A DNA stretch of 64,000 nucleotides from Limnochorda sp. LNt (GTDB taxonomy: Bacteria; Bacillota; Limnochordia; Limnochordales; Geochordaceae). The notes below the pieces were generated by a model. The model worked only from the letters and a program-made list of their open reading frames with translations. It was not told where the DNA came from and searched no databases. The position numbers and the translations under genes were made by a program. How positions within the stretch are numbered: the stretch's first letter is position 1; each line of letters opens with the position of its first letter. Location of the stretch: assembly GCF_035593265.1 (NCBI RefSeq), contig NZ_CP141614.1, forward strand, positions 868,001 to 932,000, written 5' to 3'. Positions 43,878-51,638 of the stretch are shown here, in pieces.

Positions 43878-46388
43878 TCAGGCCCCCTTCTTCTGCAGCT
43901 CGCGGATGCGATTGGCGTAGCGCCCGATGAGCTCCGTCGCGTCCGTGGGGCTCTTGCCTTCGGCGATGAGGTGGAAGACGGGCTCGGAGGCATCGGGCAG
44001 GGCGAGCACCCATCCGCGCTCGTAGAACATCTTGATCCCGTCGATGTACTCCGCCTCCCGGGCCGACACGGCCTCCCGTGCCAGCAGGCGCATCACCCGG
44101 CCCTTCTGCTCCCAGGGGCACTCGATGGCTTGCTGCTGCACGTAGAAGGCCGGCACCTGGGCCACCAGCTCCGACAGGCGATGGCCCTCGGCCAGCGCGA
44201 GCAGCACCCTGCCCAGGGCCACCACCGCGTCCTGGGTAAGGTGAAACTCGGGGAAGACGAATCCACCTCGGGTATCGCCTGCCACGACCATATTGTCCCG
44301 GTGGGCGGCGGCCAGATGCATGAGGGCCCGCGCCTCGTGCTTGGTGCGCAGCACCTGGGCGCCGTGCTGGCGAGCGATCTGATCGATGACACTCGGTGCG
44401 CTGACGGGCACCCCGATGAGGCCACCGGAGCGGCCCCTCAGCGCCACCATGGTCACGAGGGCCAGGAGTCGCTCGTCCTGGATCCCCTGACCCTGCTCGT
44501 CGACCAGGTAGAGGCGCTCGCCGTCGTCGTCGATGAGGGCGCCGGCGTCGGCGCCCAGCATGGCCACGGCCCGGCCCAGCTCCTCCAGGAGCCTCGCCCG
44601 CTCCTCCCGGCTGCGGGGGGCCCGGGCAGGATCCGGATAGGGGTGCAGCGCCACCACCTCGAGGCCCAGCCGCGCCAGCAGGCTCGGCAGGACCGTGGAG
44701 AGGCGCCCGTAGGCGTAGTCGACCACCAGCTTGAGCCGCCGGCGGACGATGCGGGCCGGGTCGACGAAGGCGTAGAAGGCGTCCACGTAACTTTCCAGGA
44801 CCCGGGCGGGAAAGTCGAGCGTGCCCACCTCGTCGGCAGGGGTGCGGCGAAACTCCTCCCGGAAGAAGAGCGACTCGATGCGCCGCTCGACGGGCCGGCC
44901 CACGTTGATGCCCCGGTGATCCAGGAACTCGATGAGGGTGCAGGCGGGGTCCCGGGTATCGACGCGCACGTGCACCCCGCCGGCGCACCCCAGCGCCGGG
45001 ATGGCCCGGCGGGCGATGGTGACCGGCATGGAGCGCAGATCCCGGACATGGGCGCCGACGGTGAGGAAGCCGACGATGAGCGAGCGCAGGATCATCCGGG
45101 AGGCCGGATGGTCATCGCGGCTGGTGGTGATGGTGGCCCCCTTGCCCAGGTGCGTGCCGAAGGCGGCGCCCAGTCGCACGGCGAACTCCGGCGTGATCTC
45201 GACGTTGGTGAGGCCGCTGACGCCCCGCTCCTTGAAGAGGGACTCCTGCCACGACGAGCCCCAGATGAGGCTCATCGTGACCCGGGCGCCCGCCTCCACC
45301 ACCTTGTTGGGCCAGAGTTTGACGTTGGCCGCCACCTGGGCGCCCTGGCGCAGCACGCTGCGGTCGCCGATGACGGCGCCCTCCCCCACCATGCAGCCCC
45401 GGTCCACCGTCACCTGCTGGGCCAGGATGGCACCGGAGACGTGGGCGCCTCGTCCGATGTAGCCGTTGCTCCAGACGATGGAGCGCTGGATGGTGGCCTG
45501 CTCCTCGACCAGGGTGTTGGCGCCCAGCACCGTGTAGCCCAGGATCCGCGCGCCCGGCCCGATGCGGCAGCCGTCGCCGATGACGACGGGGCCCCGCACC
45601 TCGGCCGTGGGGTCGATGAGGACGTCCCGGCCGATGCGCACGTCGTTGGCCAGGCGCCGTCCGGGCAGCTCGATGTCGACGAGCCCCTGCAGCACCTGCT
45701 CGTGGGCCTGGCGGTAGGCCCCGATGTGGCCGATGTCGCACCAGTAGCCCGACGCGACGTAGCCGTAGATGGGGGCCCGCCTCTTGAGCAGGGCGGGGAA
45801 GACGTCCTGGCTGAAGTCCACCGGGCGGGAGGCCTCCACCGACTTGAGCACCTCGGGCTCCAGCACGTAGATGCCCGAGTTGATGGTGTCGGAGAAGACC
45901 TCCCCCCAGCTCGGCTTCTCCAGGAATCGGCGGATGCGCCCCTCGTCATCGGTCACCACGATGCCGTACTCCAACGGGTTTTGGACCCGGGTGAGCACGA
46001 TGGTGGCCAGCGCGCCCCGCTGGCGGTGGAAGGCCACCGCCGCGGAGAGGTCGATGTCGGTCAGGGCGTCGCCGCTGATGACGATGAAGGGCTCCTGTCC
46101 CACGAACTCCTCGCACCGCTTGACGCTGCCGGCGGTGCCCATGGGCGTCTCCTCGACGGAGTAGCTCAGCCTCACGCCCCTCTCCGTGCCGTCGCCGAAG
46201 TGGCTGCGGATGTCGTCCCCCAGGTAGTAGAGGGTGGCGCGGACATCTAGTACCTGATGCCGTCGGAGCAGCAGCAGGATGTGGTGGAGGATGGGCTGGT
46301 TGACCACCGGCACCATCGGCTTCGGTCGCTGCACCGTCAGGGGACGAAGTCTCGTCCCTTCTCCTCCGGCCATGACGATGGCCTTCAA
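43878..46388 (-). CDS. Sugar-1-phosphate nucleotidyltransferase fused to phosphomannomutase-like domain
   Basis: An 836-residue fusion. Residues 1-230 form the nucleotidyltransferase (AIVMAGGEGTRLRPLTVQRPKPMVPV, later VISGDALTDIDL and FLEKPSWGE). Residues about 250-370 are left-handed beta-helix repeats. Residues about 380-836 resemble phosphoglucomutase/phosphomannomutase but with altered loops: TTSRDDHPASRM in place of TASHNP, DDDGERL for DGDGDR, GDTRGGF for GEMSGH. Known relatives are annotated as mannose-1-phosphate guanylyltransferases. The start is TTG 46388 with AAGGGGG upstream. It probably makes an activated sugar for the adjacent glycosyltransferase; activity of the mutase part is uncertain. 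Confidence 0.8.
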   Translation of the reverse strand: MKAIVMAGGEGTRLRPLTVQRPKPMVPVVNQPILHHILLLLRRHQVLDVRATLYYLGDDIRSHFGDGTERGVRLSYSVEETPMGTAGSVKRCEEFVGQEPFIVISGDALTDIDLSAAVAFHRQRGALATIVLTRVQNPLEYGIVVTDDEGRIRRFLEKPSWGEVFSDTINSGIYVLEPEVLKSVEASRPVDFSQDVFPALLKRRAPIYGYVASGYWCDIGHIGAYRQAHEQVLQGLVDIELPGRRLANDVRIGRDVLIDPTAEVRGPVVIGDGCRIGPGARILGYTVLGANTLVEEQATIQRSIVWSNGYIGRGAHVSGAILAQQVTVDRGCMVGEGAVIGDRSVLRQGAQVAANVKLWPNKVVEAGARVTMSLIWGSSWQESLFKERGVSGLTNVEITPEFAVRLGAAFGTHLGKGATITTSRDDHPASRMILRSLIVGFLTVGAHVRDLRSMPVTIARRAIPALGCAGGVHVRVDTRDPACTLIEFLDHRGINVGRPVERRIESLFFREEFRRTPADEVGTLDFPARVLESYVDAFYAFVDPARIVRRRLKLVVDYAYGRLSTVLPSLLARLGLEVVALHPYPDPARAPRSREERARLLEELGRAVAMLGADAGALIDDDGERLYLVDEQGQGIQDERLLALVTMVALRGRSGGLIGVPVSAPSVIDQIARQHGAQVLRTKHEARALMHLAAAHRDNMVVAGDTRGGFVFPEFHLTQDAVVALGRVLLALAEGHRLSELVAQVPAFYVQQQAIECPWEQKGRVMRLLAREAVSAREAEYIDGIKMFYERGWVLALPDASEPVFHLIAEGKSPTDATELIGRYANRIRELQKKGA

Positions 46389-46471
46389 AGAGCGAGATCC
46401 CCCTTCTCGGCGAGAGACGAGCGACGGGTGCGTCGGGTACGGCGAAGGTAGGACAGGCGATTCTGACTGCT

Positions 46472-46501
46472 ATCCTATCACCTCGTCTGATGGCGGTTCA
46501 A
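46472..46501 (-). promoter_or_regulatory. Promoter of the nucleotidyltransferase-GT-GH57 operon
   Basis: On the minus strand TTGAAC (46501-46496), 18 bases, TAGGAT (46477-46472). It lies about 85 bases before the TTG start. Confidence 0.55.
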
Positions 46502-46514
46502 TCCGCTTGACGAT

Positions 46515-46550
46515 CAAAAACACGCTTCGAATCACGCCGCTTTTTGAAGC
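46515..46550 (-). terminator. Possible weak terminator after the M42 peptidase gene
   Basis: On the minus strand, GCTTC and GAAGC (46550-46546 and 46528-46524) can pair around a 17-base loop, followed by GTGTTTTTG. Short stem, long loop; offered only because of position after the stop at 46593 and the T-run. Confidence 0.25.
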
Positions 46551-46592
46551 CATGCTCCCCTTTTCATCGTGAGCCGTCGTCTCGACGGTCCG

Positions 46593-47681
46593 TCAGCCCC
46601 GGATGCGGCCCAACGCCGCCTCGTCCAGCGCCCGCACCACGGCCGTCACCAGCTCGGCGGCCGCCTCGAAGTCGCCCAGGTCGATGATGCTGGAGCCGGT
46701 GTGGATGTAGCGCGAGGGCACCCCGATGACCAGCGAGGGCACGCCCCGGCGCCAGATGTGGAAGCGCCCCGCGTCGGTGCCGCCGCCGGGCATCACGTCG
46801 AACTGGTAGGGGATCCCCTCACGCTCGGCCACCTCGATGACGAAGTCGCGCAGCCGCCGGTGGGGCACCATGGACGCGTCGTACAGGGTGATGGCCGGCC
46901 CCTTGCCCAGTTTGGCCTGGGCATCCTCGACCCGCACGCCCGGGGTGTCGCCGGCGATGCAGACCTCCAGCGCGAAGGCCACGTCGGGCTCGGCCGCGTC
47001 GACCACCGTCGCCGCGCCCCGGAGCCCCACCTCCTCCTGCACCGTGCCGGCCGCGATCAGGGTGTTGGGGTGACCCGTCTCGGCCACCCGGCGCAGCACC
47101 TCCACGGCCAGGGCGCAGCCCACGCGGTCGTCGAAGGCCTTGGCCATGGCACGCCGGCCCCCGGCCAGCCGTGTGAAGGGACCATGGGGCACCACCGGGT
47201 CGCCGGGCCGGATGCCCAGGGCCTCCACCTCGGCGCGGCCGGAGGCGCCGACGTCGATGAACATCTCCTTGCGCTCGACGACCTTCTTGCGGTCGTCGGG
47301 GGAGAGGATATGCGGGGGCTTGCTCCCGATGACCCCGGGGACGGGCCCGTCCTTGCCCATCACGACCACGCGCTGGGCCTGCATAACCTGCTCCCACCAG
47401 CCGCCCAGCGTCTGAAAGCGGATGAATCCCTCATCGGTGATGGAGCTGACGAGGAAGCCGATCTCGTCGAGGTGGCCGGCTACCAGGAGACGGGGCCGCG
47501 GCGCGTTGCCCCGTCGCACCGCCATGACGCTGCCGAGGTTGTCGGTGCTCACCTCGGCGTACGGGCGGAGGTGGCGCTGCATGGTCTCGCGCACGGGATC
47601 CTCGAAGCCGGGCACGCCCAGGCTCTCGGTCAACTCTTGCAGCAACTGGATGGTTCGCTCGGGGATGGTGCGATCCGTCAC
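46593..47681 (-). CDS. M42 family metallopeptidase (glutamyl aminopeptidase / FrvX-like)
   Basis: A 362-residue cytosolic aminopeptidase of the tetrahedral TET type. Metal and catalytic motifs are visible: VAGHLDEIGFLV (first His-Asp), AKAFDDRVGCALAVEVLRR (bridging Asp), GTVQEEVGLRGAATV (catalytic and metal Glu), ALEVCIAGDTPGV (metal Asp) and the last His in SRYIHTGSSIIDLGDFEAA. The start GTG 47681 follows a GGAGAG sequence. Sometimes called endoglucanase M, but peptidase function is the family norm. Peptide breakdown fits loosely with the nearby opp importer. Confidence 0.9.
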   Translation of the reverse strand: MTDRTIPERTIQLLQELTESLGVPGFEDPVRETMQRHLRPYAEVSTDNLGSVMAVRRGNAPRPRLLVAGHLDEIGFLVSSITDEGFIRFQTLGGWWEQVMQAQRVVVMGKDGPVPGVIGSKPPHILSPDDRKKVVERKEMFIDVGASGRAEVEALGIRPGDPVVPHGPFTRLAGGRRAMAKAFDDRVGCALAVEVLRRVAETGHPNTLIAAGTVQEEVGLRGAATVVDAAEPDVAFALEVCIAGDTPGVRVEDAQAKLGKGPAITLYDASMVPHRRLRDFVIEVAEREGIPYQFDVMPGGGTDAGRFHIWRRGVPSLVIGVPSRYIHTGSSIIDLGDFEAAAELVTAVVRALDEAALGRIRG

Positions 47682-47826
47682 GCCTGACCGCTCTCCTCTC
47701 CGGTCTTCGCCGTCTCGACGCCTCCGGCCACGCCCGGTCGGAAGCGTCGGTGCCAGCCGTGGCACCGTCGGGTCTTCGCCAGGCCCGGCGGCGATGCCTT
47801 CCCCGGACGTGGCAGGAGCATCCTGT

Positions 47827-47879
47827 ACGATTCCCGAAAACCCGGCCTGGTTCGAGGCTTCCCGGCCGGGCAGAATCGT
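47827..47879. other. Imperfect inverted repeat between divergent genes
   Basis: Outer arms ACGATTC (47827-47833) and GAATCGT (47873-47879), inner arms CCCGGCC (47841-47847) and GGCCGGG (47864-47870). It sits in the 249-base divergent gap between the M42 and GH13 genes; a second perfect dyad CGGTGCCA-GCCG-TGGCACCG is at 47748-47767. Regulatory use is inferred; no clear promoter boxes were found. Confidence 0.4.
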
Positions 47880-47930
47880 TGTGTGTACGCCCCGGATCGC
47901 GGGTGACCTCGAGCGTGCGGACGAGAGGCG

Positions 47931-49781
47931 ATGGCCATCGTGCGTGTCGACTCCGTCGAACGGCTGGCCACGTTGCTTTCGGCAGGTCGTGTGCACCACG
48001 TGCCCGGCGCGGACGGTGCCCTGACGCGATGGGGCCGGGGGCGCCGGCTCTACGTGCGCCTCGCCTGGTCCGGCGATCGACCGCCGCGTCGGGTGTGGCT
48101 GGCCTGGGACGACGGCGCCCTGCGCCGAAGGCCGGCCGTGATGGTGGCCGGCGGTCGCGGCCGCTGGGAGTATCTGGCCTGCATCGAGCCCGCGCGGGGC
48201 ACGGTCGCCTACCAGGCGGAGGCCGAGCTCGACGGCCCTGACGGGTCGAGGGTAGGCCCTGCGGTCTTCTACGGGCCCGATGCCGCGGACGGGCCGTCGG
48301 TGAGCCGATCAGCGGCGGGATGGTGGCGGGTCGACGTCGACGCCCTGCCGCCCTTCGACGTCCCCGGCTGGACCCGGGGTGCGGTCCTCTACCAGATCTT
48401 CCCCGACCGCTTCTACGACGCGGATCCCGCCAACGACCCCCCCGGCACCGAACCATGGGGAGGGGAGCCGACCTTCTACAACTTCTTCGGGGGTGACCTG
48501 GAGGGCATCCGCCGCCGGCTCGACTACCTGCAGGCCCTGGGTGTCGGCGCCATCTATCTCAACCCCATCCACCAGGCGCCGTCCAACCACCGCTACGACG
48601 CGTCGGACTACCTGAGGGTCGATCCCGCCCTGGGCGGGTGGGACGACTTTCGCCGGCTGGTGGAGGCGGCCCACCGCCGACGGATCCGCGTCATCCTCGA
48701 TGCCGTCTTCAACCATACCGGCGAGACGTTCTGGGCCTTCCGCGACGTGGTGCGCAGGGGGCCGGAGTCGCCCTACTACGGCTGGTATCATGTGCACGAG
48801 TGGCCCATTCGGCGGGATCCCCCCAGCTACGAGTGCTGGTGGGGGCTGCCCCACCTGCCCAAGCTCGATACGACCCATCCCGAGGTGCGGTCGTACCTCT
48901 TCAGCGTGACGCGGGCCTGGATGGAGGCCGGCATCGACGGCTGGCGGCTCGACGTCCCCAACGAGCTGGAGCCGGGCTTCTGGGAGGAGTGGCGCAGGCT
49001 CGTCAAGTCGCTCAACGCCGACGCCTACATCGTCGGGGAGATCTGGCACGACGCCGACGAGTGGCTGCGCGGCGACCGCTTCGATGCCGTCATGAACTAC
49101 CCCCTGCGCGACGCGCTCGTCGACTTCTTCGTGCACCGCCGCATCGAAGCGGCCGCACTGCGGGACCGCGTCGAGGGGCAGCTGCGTCGCTACCCGCCCC
49201 CCGCCGTGCACAACCTGATGAACCTCCTGGGCAGCCACGACACCGAGCGCATCGCCACGGTGGCGGGCGGGGATCGGCGGGCTGTCGAGGCGATGATGCT
49301 GGTGACCATGACGTGGCCGGGGGTGGCGACCATCTACTACGGCGACGAGGTGGGCCTGACCGGGGGCAAGGATCCCGAGTGCCGGCGGTGCTTCCCCTGG
49401 GACGAGCGTCAGCAGGACCTGCAGCGATGGCGATGGGTCCGGCGGCTGGCGCACCTGCGGCGAGCGTTGCCGGCGCTGGCGGCCGGTGAGCCGGTGGCGG
49501 TAGGGTGCACGTCGGACGATGTGCTGGCCTTCGGCCGGCTCGACGCCTGGCAGACGGGCCAGGCCGCCGTGGTGGTGGCCGGACGCAACGAGTCACCCCT
49601 GCGCCTGGAGCTGGATATCGGTGATCCGCTGGCCGACGTGGCCCGTCGCGATCCGAGGTGGCCCGGCACGTGGGTCGACCTGCTCGGCTGGCGGACCGTG
49701 ACGGGCGACCGACGGCTCGTGGTGGAGCTGGCGCCGTGGGGCCGGGTGATCCTGGTGCCGCGCTGGACCCTTGGACGGTGA
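47931..49781 (+). CDS. GH13 alpha-glucosidase / neopullulanase-type enzyme
   Basis: A 616-residue alpha-glucan hydrolase without a signal peptide, so cytoplasmic. An N-terminal beta domain (CBM34-like, residues about 1-130) precedes the barrel starting at AVLYQIFPDRFYDAD. Conserved regions: I DAVFNHTG, II GWRLDVPNEL (nucleophile Asp about residue 341), III VGEIWHDADEW (acid Glu about 370), IV LGSHDTERI. This pattern and domain layout fit cyclomaltodextrinase/neopullulanase/maltogenic amylase. ATG 47931 follows GAGAGG. Likely degrades imported or stored maltodextrins. Confidence 0.88.
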   Translation: MAIVRVDSVERLATLLSAGRVHHVPGADGALTRWGRGRRLYVRLAWSGDRPPRRVWLAWDDGALRRRPAVMVAGGRGRWEYLACIEPARGTVAYQAEAELDGPDGSRVGPAVFYGPDAADGPSVSRSAAGWWRVDVDALPPFDVPGWTRGAVLYQIFPDRFYDADPANDPPGTEPWGGEPTFYNFFGGDLEGIRRRLDYLQALGVGAIYLNPIHQAPSNHRYDASDYLRVDPALGGWDDFRRLVEAAHRRRIRVILDAVFNHTGETFWAFRDVVRRGPESPYYGWYHVHEWPIRRDPPSYECWWGLPHLPKLDTTHPEVRSYLFSVTRAWMEAGIDGWRLDVPNELEPGFWEEWRRLVKSLNADAYIVGEIWHDADEWLRGDRFDAVMNYPLRDALVDFFVHRRIEAAALRDRVEGQLRRYPPPAVHNLMNLLGSHDTERIATVAGGDRRAVEAMMLVTMTWPGVATIYYGDEVGLTGGKDPECRRCFPWDERQQDLQRWRWVRRLAHLRRALPALAAGEPVAVGCTSDDVLAFGRLDAWQTGQAAVVVAGRNESPLRLELDIGDPLADVARRDPRWPGTWVDLLGWRTVTGDRRLVVELAPWGRVILVPRWTLGR

Positions 49782-49831
49782 CGGGGGGCGATGGGCCCGC
49801 CCGTGCGATGGACGGGGGAGGGTGGGTACTG

Positions 49832-51289
49832 GTGGGCCGACTCTTCGGGACCGACGGGGTACGAGGCGTCGCCAACCTGGAGCTTTCACCGCTGCTGGCC
49901 TACCGGCTGGGGCGCGCCACCGGGGCGCTGGTCACGGGATGGGGAGACGGGGAGGCCGGCCTGGGGCGATCCCCCGTGGCCGGGTCGGCGGCGCGGGATG
50001 AAAGGCCACAGCGTCCCTTCGTGCTGGTGGCCACCGACACGCGCGTCTCGAGCGGGATGCTGGAGGCGGCGGTGACGGCCGGACTGACCTCGGCCGGGGC
50101 GGACGTGGTGCGCCTGGGGGTACTGCCCACGCCCGCGCTCAGCTGGCTGGTCCCCCATGCCGGGGCGGCGGCGGGCGTCATGATCTCGGCGTCGCACAAC
50201 CCCGTGGAGGACAACGGGATCAAGATCGTGGGCGCCGACGGCTACAAGCTCCCCGACCGCATCGAGGCCCTGCTGGAGCGCACCGTCGACGAGATGGACG
50301 GGCAGGACCGGCTGCCACGGCCCGTCGGACTGTCCGTGGGCCGGGTCCGCTACGAGCCTCACTGGCAGGAGGCCTACCTCTCCCACCTGATCGACCTGGT
50401 GGGCACCACCTTCGAGGGGTGGAGGGTGGTGGTGGACTGCGCCAACGGGGCGGCGCACCGGCTGGCGCCCGAGCTCCTGCGGCGCCTAGGCGCCGACGTG
50501 GTGGCCATCAACACGGGAGACTCCGGCGAGGACATCAACGTGGGCTGCGGCTCCACCCACCCGCAGCGAGCCGCCGACGTGGTGCGCCAGTCGGGGGCCC
50601 GGGTGGGGCTGACCTTCGACGGGGACGCCGACCGATGCATCGCCATCGACGAGCAGGGGCAGGTCGTCGACGGCGACCAGATCCTGGCCATCTGCGCGCT
50701 GGAGCGCCTGCGCCACGGCACCCTGCCCGGGCGGGCCGTGGCCGTCACCGTCTACTCCAACGGCGGGTTGCGGGAGGTCTTGCGCAAGGCCGGCGGCGAC
50801 GTCGTGGTCACCCCGCCGGGCGACCGCCACGTGCTGGAGGCCATGCTCCGCCAGGGCCTGGTGCTGGGAGGCGAGCAGTCGGGTCACGTCATCTTCCTGG
50901 AGCATGCCCGCACGGGTGACGGGCTCCTGACGGGACTCATGCTGCTGGCGGCCATGCGACGCTCGGGATGGCCGCTCTCCCATCTGGCGGCTCAGATGCC
51001 GCGCTACCCGCAGGTGCTCCTCAACGCCCGCGTGGCCGGCAAGGAGTCGCTGCTGGAGCAGCCTGAGGTGCGCCAGGTCATCGAGTCGGCCGAGCGTGCG
51101 CTGGGCGAGTCGGGGCGCATCCTGGTGCGCCCCTCGGGCACCGAGCCGGTGGTGCGGGTCATGGTGGAGGGCCCCGACCGGCAACGGGTGGAGCGGCTCG
51201 CCCGCGAGGTGGTGGAGGTGTTGGAGCGGGCGAGTCGAACGATGGCCCAACGCTCCGAGGGGGTGGTGACAGGGCAGGTCGAGGCCTAG
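49832..51289 (+). CDS. glmM: Phosphoglucosamine mutase
   Basis: GlmM converts glucosamine-6-phosphate to glucosamine-1-phosphate for UDP-GlcNAc. The 485-residue protein has MGRLFGTDGVRGVAN at the N-terminus, the phosphoserine loop MISASHNPVEDNGIK (Ser about residue 120), metal loop FDGDADRCI, GGEQSGHVIF and the phosphate loop RPSGTEPVVRVMVEGPD. GTG 49832 is preferred because it gives the family-typical N-terminus and has GGGGGAGGG nine bases upstream; ATG 49808 is an alternative. About 15 extra residues (GDGEAGLGRSPVAG region) are inserted after the first helix. glmS follows under its own ribozyme. Confidence 0.94.
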   Translation: MGRLFGTDGVRGVANLELSPLLAYRLGRATGALVTGWGDGEAGLGRSPVAGSAARDERPQRPFVLVATDTRVSSGMLEAAVTAGLTSAGADVVRLGVLPTPALSWLVPHAGAAAGVMISASHNPVEDNGIKIVGADGYKLPDRIEALLERTVDEMDGQDRLPRPVGLSVGRVRYEPHWQEAYLSHLIDLVGTTFEGWRVVVDCANGAAHRLAPELLRRLGADVVAINTGDSGEDINVGCGSTHPQRAADVVRQSGARVGLTFDGDADRCIAIDEQGQVVDGDQILAICALERLRHGTLPGRAVAVTVYSNGGLREVLRKAGGDVVVTPPGDRHVLEAMLRQGLVLGGEQSGHVIFLEHARTGDGLLTGLMLLAAMRRSGWPLSHLAAQMPRYPQVLLNARVAGKESLLEQPEVRQVIESAERALGESGRILVRPSGTEPVVRVMVEGPDRQRVERLAREVVEVLERASRTMAQRSEGVVTGQVEA

Positions 51290-51407
51290 CGAGTCGTCTT
51301 GCGTCCGCGCGGCGTCCTTGGACGACGGCCCATCACGGCGACGCGCCGACCGACGCGACGGACGGGCGCCTGATCGAGCGGCCCCCCGGCGGGCCGCCGA
51401 GGCAGAT

Positions 51408-51562
51408 GAAGCGCCAGGGCTTGCAGGTGCCAGCCTGCAAGTTGACGAGGCGGGGGATCTCGGATCATCGGCGGGTGACCCCCGGCCGGCCACGGTCGTC
51501 AGGAGGCTGCCAAAGACCGGGAGCGATCCCGGGGACAAAAGGCCTCCGGGTGGCCAGGTGCC
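51408..51562 (+). ncRNA. glmS ribozyme-riboswitch
   Basis: The glmS leader RNA self-cleaves when bound to glucosamine-6-phosphate, lowering glmS expression. The cleavage motif AAGCGCC puts the cut between A51410 and G51411. The conserved core follows: GTTGACGAGG (51441-51450), GGGGAT with TCG (51453-51461), CGGCGGGTGACCCCCGG (51469-51485), then CAAAG (51513-51517) and GGGACAAAAGG closing on GCCTCC (about 51533-51550), which can pair with GGAGGC at 51502-51507. Bases 51290-51407 upstream hold no gene; a promoter there was not identified. Confidence 0.92.
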
Positions 51563-51638
51563 CTACGAGGCGTGACGGTACGAAGGCACCGGTGCGCCGC
51601 GCGTCGCCGCGGGGCGACGAAAGGGGTACCTGAGGCCA

